Below are positions 58,589 to 64,000 of a DNA stretch of 64,000 nt, piece after piece. The position numbers and the translations under genes are program-made. Where the stretch lies: contig OZ024747.1 in the NCBI GenBank assembly GCA_964016885.1, positions 10,177,947 to 10,241,946 of the forward strand, given 5' to 3'. The stretch's first letter is position 1. Every line of letters starts with the position of its first letter. A model generated the notes under the pieces. It did no database searches. It saw nothing but the letters and a program-made list of their open reading frames with translations, and was not told the origin of the DNA. The DNA comes from Eledone cirrhosa (taxonomy: Eukaryota > Mollusca > Cephalopoda > Octopoda > Eledonidae).

Positions 58589-60653
58589 GTAAGTATCCCA
58601 TAACAATATTGTCTCCTCTCTCTACTACTACTACTTTTACAGAGCTGGCTGGCCTTATGTCACTTCAGATACTCAGTACAGTCACATGTTACCTGACACT
58701 CGGTACAGTCACATGTCACCTGACACTCAGTACAATCAACAAAATAATTTGCTCTAGAAAAGGGAGATAAACCCTTCCTCATTCAGACTTACAACCTCAT
58801 TGCTGTAATGTTATTTAGTTCTTCACTTGAGTTCCTAGTGTCCATCAGTAGCATGAATAGCACTGTAGCACATACACACATACACACTTATGTGTGTGCC
58901 AGGAAATCCCAGTGTAAGAGAGCCACAAGAAAGAAAGTAGACCAAGAAAGACCTGGGAGAGGTAGTGAGAAGGTCCTGTCCAACCCATGCAAATGTGGAA
59001 AAGCAGACGTAAAAACGATGACGATGATTATATATATTGTTAGTCAATTGTAGAGGGAGAATATTAAGAACACTTTTTTTAATGGATTATCAGGTTTAAG
59101 TTATTAAAAAGTTAAAGATTTGTTATTAAGTCCCAGGTAGTACTGATCAAACAAATCTATCAAGGGTCAGAAATTGGGGAGGGGGCATTGAAAGGGTTGA
59201 TGTTAAGGAAGCATTTAGCTGTAAAACATTCTCAAAACATCCCATCCAACCATGCCAGCATAGAAAAGTGGACATAAAAAAAATTATGTTTTCCAACGTC
59301 TGCATGCAAGATTTCAGTTCTAGCATCATTCCTTCATAGACCGCCTACAAATTTTTCAGCTGACCCTCTTACAAAGACAATGTATAGAAAACTGCACACA
59401 AACAGATCAATAAATATATATTGTAGTATTTGTTGTGAAATCTTGATGCATTGGAGCTTCTCTCAAAAGATCCGTTATATTTACTTTCACCCTTTAGTAT
59501 TTAAACCGGCCATAACCAGTCACTCATACTGATGTTAAGATTTTGTTCTCAAAATTAATATCAGAATTCCATAGACTCGATATTATGTGAGATAATTATG
59601 CAAGAAGATAAACTCTTTACCATGAAAATTCAAGAGTATATATAAAGTAATGTAAATGCTAGAGGGTTAATTAGACTTTTTAACTGTGAACTAACTTTTC
59701 TGATTTTCTTTTTCAGCAATTGGACGAACTTTAATACCTCGCTATTTTCGCAGTATTTTTGAAGGTGGCATTACAGATCTCTACTACTTACTAAAACATC
59801 CCAAAGAATCATTCCATAATACAACCATTTCACTAGACTGTGACCAGGCTATGATGATCACCCATCATGGCAAACCCATGTTTACTAAGGTATCAATTAT
59901 TATAAAATTGAAATATTTTAACATATGTTGTCTATTTTGTTATAAATAAGGACCCTTTTGCAACCATATTTTTAACTACATTTCATATAAAAAAATAATC
60001 TTGATTACATATATTTTACCGGGACCTTTTGTAAAGTAAAGGTGTGGTTAGGGAATTGGATTCACAATCGTAAGCTTGTGAGTTCCAATTCCCAGACCGG
60101 GCGATGCTTTGTCGTTGAGCAAGACATGTTATTTCATGTTGCTCTTTCTGCCAGGAGTGGAGACAGGTAGATAGTATCAGTAATGGAAAGACCAATGGAA
60201 ACATTGTTTCCTTGGTCCAATTTGATGAGGTCTAGGATCTTGTCTATTGACTTCTTTCCTTCACAAAAACCCATCCTCTTGTGTCTATATACAAAATGGC
60301 AGATTAGAACTTATTGATTATATATGGGAGTTGGGAAAGGGTTTTTTTTATGTTTAGCCCCAGATCAGCCTTAATGAAGCTGATCTAGTCCTTCTGGCAA
60401 TCTACACTGGGTTATATTCTGTGTTCTTCCTTGTATATTTTAATGTTTAGCCCCAGATCAGCTTGATCAAGAAATTATAATGGAGTGTCTTTTTAATATG
60501 AATATGAACACTTTATATAATAGATGGGTTCCCGATGTATATTGCAAGGTGACCACAATTAAAAAAAGTACTCAATACCTTGGAGTATAGGCATCTTTAT
60601 TTTATTATAGAAATGACTTCTACAAGACTAGAACTGTTTCATTCATAAGAAAT

Positions 60654-60696
<43 letters not shown>

Positions 60697-60865
60697 TACC
60701 TGTACAGGTGATAACGTGAATGTTTCTTGTTTAATTTTTCAGGTAGTCACTGAAGGAAGATTGATATTAGAATTTACATTTGATGACCTCATGAGAATTC
60801 GATCATGGCATTTTGCTACCAGACAACATCGAGAATTAATTCCGAGAAGTGTAATAGCAATGCAG

Positions 60866-60951
<86 letters not shown>

Positions 60952-62541
60952 TTTAGCAGGTTCTCTTCAGCTGCTTTCCATTCCAATTACATACCACTTT
61001 ACATGACAACTTCCCTAATGTTGGTGCCATGGTGCCACCATAAAATACACTTGGTAAAGCGTGATATCATCTGTTGGACCCTCCCAGGCCACCTGGAAGT
61101 CAGACGCTCCATATGATTACTGGCCGCTCTGTGACATGTACCAACCCTTCCTACCAAGGAAAGCATGTTAACTTATGTATATGATGTGTTTACCTATCAA
61201 GTGTTAGTACCTGGTTTAACCCTTTAATGTTCAAACTGGCCAAAACTGGCCACAATTCTCTACCTTTTTCCTGTTGAAACTGGCTGTAACTGGTCACTCA
61301 AACTGATGTTAAGGTATTGTTCTCAAAGTAAATACTTTCAAAATCTCATAGATTCGATATTATGTGAGTTAAAGCATTTACCATGAAAATACAATAGTAT
61401 ATATAGAGTAATGTGAATGCTCTTGGGTTAAGTGAAGTCACATCACTGTCTTTACTGTACTGGAGTCTCTGACAAGGGCACATAACTCTGATTGCTCTAA
61501 TTTACTAAGCCATGCGCACGGGAAGGCGCATGGCTTAGTGGTTAGAGCATTGGGCTTGCAATCAAAAGGTGATGAGTTCAATTCTCGGACCAAGTGATGT
61601 TGTTTCCTTGAGCAAGACACTTATTTTATGTTGCTCCAGTTTACTCAGCTGTAGATATGAGATGATAGGACTGGGGTCCCTATCATTAAGACACCAATTG
61701 AATCGGCCCCAGTACATTACTGGTACTTTATTCTATTGACCCCGTAAGGATGAAAGGCAAAGTTAACCTAGACAGTATTTGAACTCAGAACGTAAAGGAC
61801 CATAACTCTATGCTACAAATTGTGTATGTATGTGTATATTTACAGTTAATGTGTGTGTTTATGACAATAATTACAGTTTCTATGGGTGTGTTTGACAATA
61901 TTTACTGTTTATGTGTGTGTTTATGACCATATTTACAGTTTATGTGTGTGTTTATGACAATATTTACAGTTTCTATGTGTGTGTTTATGACAATATTTAC
62001 AGTTTCTATGTGTGTTTATGACAATATTTACAGTTTCTATGTGTGTTTATGACAATATTTACAGTTTCTATGTGTGTTTATGACAATAATTACAGTTTCT
62101 ATGTGTGTTTATGACAATATTTACAGTTTATGTGTGTATTTATGACAATAATTACAGTTTCTATGTGTGTGTTTATGACAATATTTACAGTTTCTATGGG
62201 TGTGTTTATGACAATATTTATAGTTTCTATGGGTGTGTTTATGACAATAATTACAGTTTCTATGTGTGTGTTTATGACAATATTTACAGTTTCTATGTGT
62301 GTTTATGACAATATTTACAGTTTCTATGTGTGTTTATGACAATAATTACAGTTTCTATGTGTGTTTATGACAATAATTACAGTTTCTATGGGTGTGTTTA
62401 TGACAATATTTACTGTTTATGTCAACAATATTTTTATTCTATTTTGCTCTTGTCTTACAGCAAGATCCTGCTATGGTTGAACAATTAAGTAAAAACATTA
62501 CAAGACAAGGTCTGACAAATTATACACTTAACTTTTTACGG
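58486..62541 (+). CDS. LDB1: LIM domain-binding protein (LDB1/Chip), partial, four internal exons
   Basis: Four exons (58486-58588, 59717-59889, 60743-60865, 62461-62541) join in one frame to 160 residues that I recognise as the core of the LDB/CLIM/Chip dimerization domain. Landmarks in order are ESDNLWWDAFATEFFEDD, RTLIPRYFRSIFEGG, LDCDQ, HGKPMF, RQHRELIPRSVIAM and LSKNITRQGL. Family knowledge: LDB proteins are nuclear adaptors that self-associate through this domain and bind LIM-homeodomain and LMO proteins through a C-terminal LIM-interaction domain, bridging enhancers and promoters. The window holds under half of the usual 370-570 residues. The N-terminal exon ending just before ESDNL and the exon after NYTLNFLR were not found here. 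All four acceptors are AG and all donors GT. Introns are 1128, 853 and 1595 bases and carry MITEs, SINEs and tandem repeats. Invertebrates usually have a single LDB gene, so LDB1 is used as the ortholog name. Confidence 0.95.
58589..59716 (+). other. LDB1: LDB1 intron a-b with retroelement tails and a MITE
   Basis: 58935-59030 and 59205-59285 are diverged LINE/SINE tails in sense (CAACCCATGCAAATGTGG; CAACCATGCCAGCATAG). 59486-59670 is a TTAA-type MITE. The polypyrimidine tract of exon b starts right after the MITE. Confidence 0.75.
59486..59670. mobile_element. TTAA MITE, CCCTTTAGCATT family, in LDB1 intron
   Basis: Starts TTCACCCTTTAGTATTTAAA, ends TGTAAATGCTAGAGGGTTAA. The left TTAA is mutated. 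Its right end is 46 bases from exon b. Confidence 0.8.
59717..59889 (+). CDS. LDB1: LDB1 exon b (TIGRTLIPRYF to HGKPMFTK)
   Basis: The acceptor is TTTTTCAG. The first two bases complete the Thr codon split from exon a, giving TIGRTLIPRYFRSIFEGG. The exon is 173 bases and ends in phase 0 after Lys, before donor GTATCA. It carries the LYYLLKHPKESFH and LDCDQ segments. A MITE ends only 46 bases upstream of the exon. Confidence 0.95.
59890..60742 (+). other. LDB1: LDB1 intron b-c with SINE A remnant and hairpin-element piece
   Basis: 60033-60200 is a degenerate SINE A (GTTCCAATTCCCAGACC, GAGCAAGACATGTTATTTC). 60605-60660 is the truncated minus-strand hairpin element (GATGATTTCTTATGAATG, GAAACAGTTCTAGTC) cut by (TA)n at 60658-60686. 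Confidence 0.65.
60743..60865 (+). CDS. LDB1: LDB1 exon c (VVTEGRL to RSVIAMQ)
   Basis: The acceptor is TTTTTCAG, and the exon is 123 bases, exactly 41 codons, in phase 0. It encodes the FDDLMRIRSWHF and RQHRELIPRSVIAM segments, nearly invariant in the family. The donor is GTACTC and runs straight into a CT microsatellite, unlike the consensus-like donors of exons a (GTAAGT) and d (GTGAGT). Confidence 0.95.
60870..60950. repeat. (CT)n microsatellite at the exon c donor
   Basis: CTCTCT starts four bases after the exon end and runs, with two interruptions, for about 80 bases. Confidence 0.95.
61216..61431. mobile_element. TTAA MITE, CCCTTTAGCATT family, in LDB1 intron
   Basis: Starts TTAACCCTTTAATGTTCAAA, ends GTGAATGCTCTTGGGTTAA. 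TTAA is present on both edges. Confidence 0.85.
61526..61688 (+). mobile_element. SINE family A, 3'-truncated
   Basis: GCATGGCTTAGTGGTTAGAG, TGATGAGTTCAATTCTCGG and CAGTTTACTCAGCTGTAG are present. It stops at GGGTCCCTATCATT, where a reversed SINE B body (61688-61806) begins. Confidence 0.82.
61688..61806 (-). mobile_element. SINE family B fragment
   Basis: Plus strand ATCGGCCCCAGTACATTAC, TTGACCCCGTAAGGATG, TATTTGAACTCAGAACG, ACCATAACTCTATGC, the reverse complement of the SINE middle. Confidence 0.75.
61838..62417. repeat. 31-33-bp minisatellite, about 18 units
   Basis: The unit is TATGTGTGTTTATGACAAT, (A/T)TTTACAGTTTC with a variable number of GT. It lies wholly inside the LDB1 intron. Confidence 0.93.
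62461..62541 (+). CDS. LDB1: LDB1 exon d (QDPAMVEQLSKNITRQGL)
   Basis: The acceptor is TCTTACAG and the donor GTGAGT. The exon is 81 bases, 27 codons, in phase 0, reading QDPAMVEQLSKNITRQGL and ending in a LNFLR segment. The next family exon, which should start near LCVILEPMQEL, was not found in the remaining 1.4 kb, so the gene continues past the window. Confidence 0.94.
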
Positions 62542-62659
62542 GTGAGTTATTTCTTTCTTGTATTGTTTCTTTTCCAAAACTAGAATATAACTTGTGGTCG
62601 GGGTGCTTTGTATATCTAGGTGGTGGGGGAAAACAAAGCTCTGTCTTTTTTTCTGGTTA

Positions 62660-62698
<39 letters not shown>
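62542..62698 (+). other. LDB1: LDB1 intron start and (TA)n
   Basis: Begins GTGAGTTATTTC; (TA)n at 62672-62702. Confidence 0.7.
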
Positions 62699-62704
<6 letters not shown>

Positions 62705-63002
62705 CTACTCCATTACCAAAGGTTTCTGGATCTCAGACAATATTAATATACATCTGGATTGGTCATCAAACAGATGTTATTGATAAAAAATATGAAATGA
62801 GATTTAAAATCTGTTAAAAATGAGGCAGGAAAAACAATTTTTAACAGATTTTAAATCTCATTTCATATTTTTTATCCATACCCATGCTAGCGTGGAAGGT
62901 GGACGTTAAACGATGATGATGAACATCTGTCTGATGACTGATCCAGACATATATTAATATTGTCTGTGATCCAGAAACCTTTGGTAATGGAGTAGTTATA
63001 TA
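62699..63002. mobile_element. Inverted-repeat (foldback) element with a 46-bp insertion in one arm
   Basis: Arms 62699-62821 and 62837-63002 are inverted: TAACTACTCCATTACCAAAG ... AAATCTGTTAAAAATG pairs with TTTTTAACAGATTT ... CTTTGGTAATGGAGTAGTTA. The right arm is longer because about 62876-62921 holds a retroelement tail end (CCCATGCTAGCGTGGAAGG, GACGTTAAACGATGATGATG). Confidence 0.88.
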
Positions 63003-63114
63003 TTGTGTTGTTCACTTTCTAATTAAATAGCTCTGTTCTATACATAGAGCACTCTTTTTTCCTTTGCTTTTCCTTTGGAATTACCTAACATATATATATA
63101 TATATATATATATA
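63003..63114. other. Unassigned, ends in (TA)n
   Basis: (TA)n at 63091-63114. Confidence 0.5.
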
Positions 63115-63422
63115 CCATATTTGACAGCTTATAAGACATACTTTTTCTTTTTCAAAACAATATGCCATCCTCCTGCATCTTATAGGGTCAAGAGTCAGTT
63201 ACTGGTTAATGGAGTTCTAGTGCTGCAGTGGCCCTTAACTTAAATTTTCACACTTTATGTTGTAAAAATGTGCTAAAATATTACAGCTAGAATTACAATG
63301 TAGAATGATAAAAATATGATGTACAAAGTTTAGACCCTTCACCTGACATTTGTAGTTTAAACCCATTTATTTTTGTTTTAAATGCCTGCCTAAACTCATG
63401 TCTTATAAGCTGTCAAATACAG
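63115..63422. mobile_element. TA-flanked MITE with TTGACAGCTTATAAGACAT ends
   Basis: The left end ATATTTGACAGCTTATAAG and right end CTTATAAGCTGTCAAATAC are inverted, about 22 bases, with TA at each edge. 308 bases, non-coding. TA target and size suit a Tc1/mariner-type MITE. Confidence 0.8.
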
Positions 63423-64000
63423 TATATGCATACATACATACATACGTACGTATGTATGTATGTGTTATATGAGGAGCCTACCAAAGCTTAACTACTACAT
63501 CTGGTCCTGGGTGGTGGTGTCTTATTAATAGAAGCAGGGTTTGGTTGCAGTAACTAGTAGTTGTTGTAGTGGTGGTAGTAATAGTAGTTAGAGCTGTGTT
63601 CTTATTGTGAGAGTCTGTATTGAAAGAAATTGTTACCAGCAGCTTTGGGGACATCATGCATCTCCATATCAACCACAAGTTGTGAAGAAAAAATATTTTA
63701 TTTATCAGCATGAGACAAAATAACTTGTTCTTTTTTAATCTGATTTTGCGTGTATGTATCATCATCATCATACTTGATTTTTCCATGAGACATTCTAACC
63801 ACATGCCAATAATATCGGGGCTATGATCGCTCGATTTGGAGAAGTAGCGGCTCTACCTGGAGTGACTCTGATCTCTGAACTAAGCACTTTATCGAGTAAT
63901 GTAATTCCAAAGAGCCTTTGGAGAAACCCCATTCAGCCACTTAATTTTAAAAAAAAAAGGAAGAAAGATGATAGTTTTTAGGAAGATTATCCAACCAAAG
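63423..64000. other. Unassigned sequence to the window end
   Basis: (CATA/GTAC) tract at 63425-63465, GTG/GTA-rich 63555-63590. The next LDB1 exon is not here. Confidence 0.45.

Larger units (their letters stand above)
60866..62460 (+). other. LDB1: LDB1 intron c-d bounded by tandem repeats
   Basis: A CT microsatellite begins at the donor (60870-60950). A retroelement tail remnant lies at 61009-61165, a MITE at 61216-61431, a SINE A at 61526-61688, a reversed SINE B piece at 61686-61806, and a 31-33-bp array at 61838-62417, ending 43 bases before exon d. Confidence 0.8.

Overview
This window is repeat-dominated animal nuclear DNA, most likely from a cephalopod of the octopus type. That rests on the density of AT-rich, intron-scale sequence, two tRNA-derived SINE families, a LINE whose 3' tail is shared with a SINE, very abundant microsatellites and minisatellites, and one spliced metazoan gene. 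The species call is inference; no search was run. A 200-base assembly gap lies at 38613-38812.

The only protein-coding gene I can support is a partial LIM-domain-binding gene (LDB1/Chip) on the + strand near the right end. Four exons (58486-58588, 59717-59889, 60743-60865, 62461-62541) join in frame to 160 residues of the conserved dimerization domain. Earlier and later exons lie outside the window or were not recognised. The introns are full of mobile DNA and tandem repeats, some reaching within about 50 bases of splice sites.

The rest is layered mobile DNA and satellites. 0-13 kb: a 48-bp array, a large minisatellite derived from a MITE end, one copy of a 610-bp element, degraded LINE reverse-transcriptase pieces, SINEs, a 42-bp array. 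13-31 kb: TTAA-flanked and TA-flanked MITEs (some with nested insertions or internal satellites) and arrays of 13, 30, 46 and about 48 bp. 30.5-33 kb: a foldback element, an orphan 18S rRNA fragment, and the second, inverted copy of the 610-bp element. 33-38.6 kb: low-complexity trinucleotide and pyrimidine tracts interleaved with degenerate copies of another repeat. 38.8-58 kb: SINEs, LINE remnants, MITEs, a CT-rich compound array. 58-64 kb: the LDB1 exons, with a second foldback and a terminal MITE downstream.

The recurring theme is that several long tandem arrays are not independent satellites but amplified internal or terminal pieces of mobile elements whose unamplified relatives are also in the window. 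Nearly all long open frames are artefacts of arrays whose unit is a multiple of three. Possible hammerhead-like RNA motifs occur in repeat hairpins at 11.6, 46.3 and 60.6 kb; these are hypotheses.
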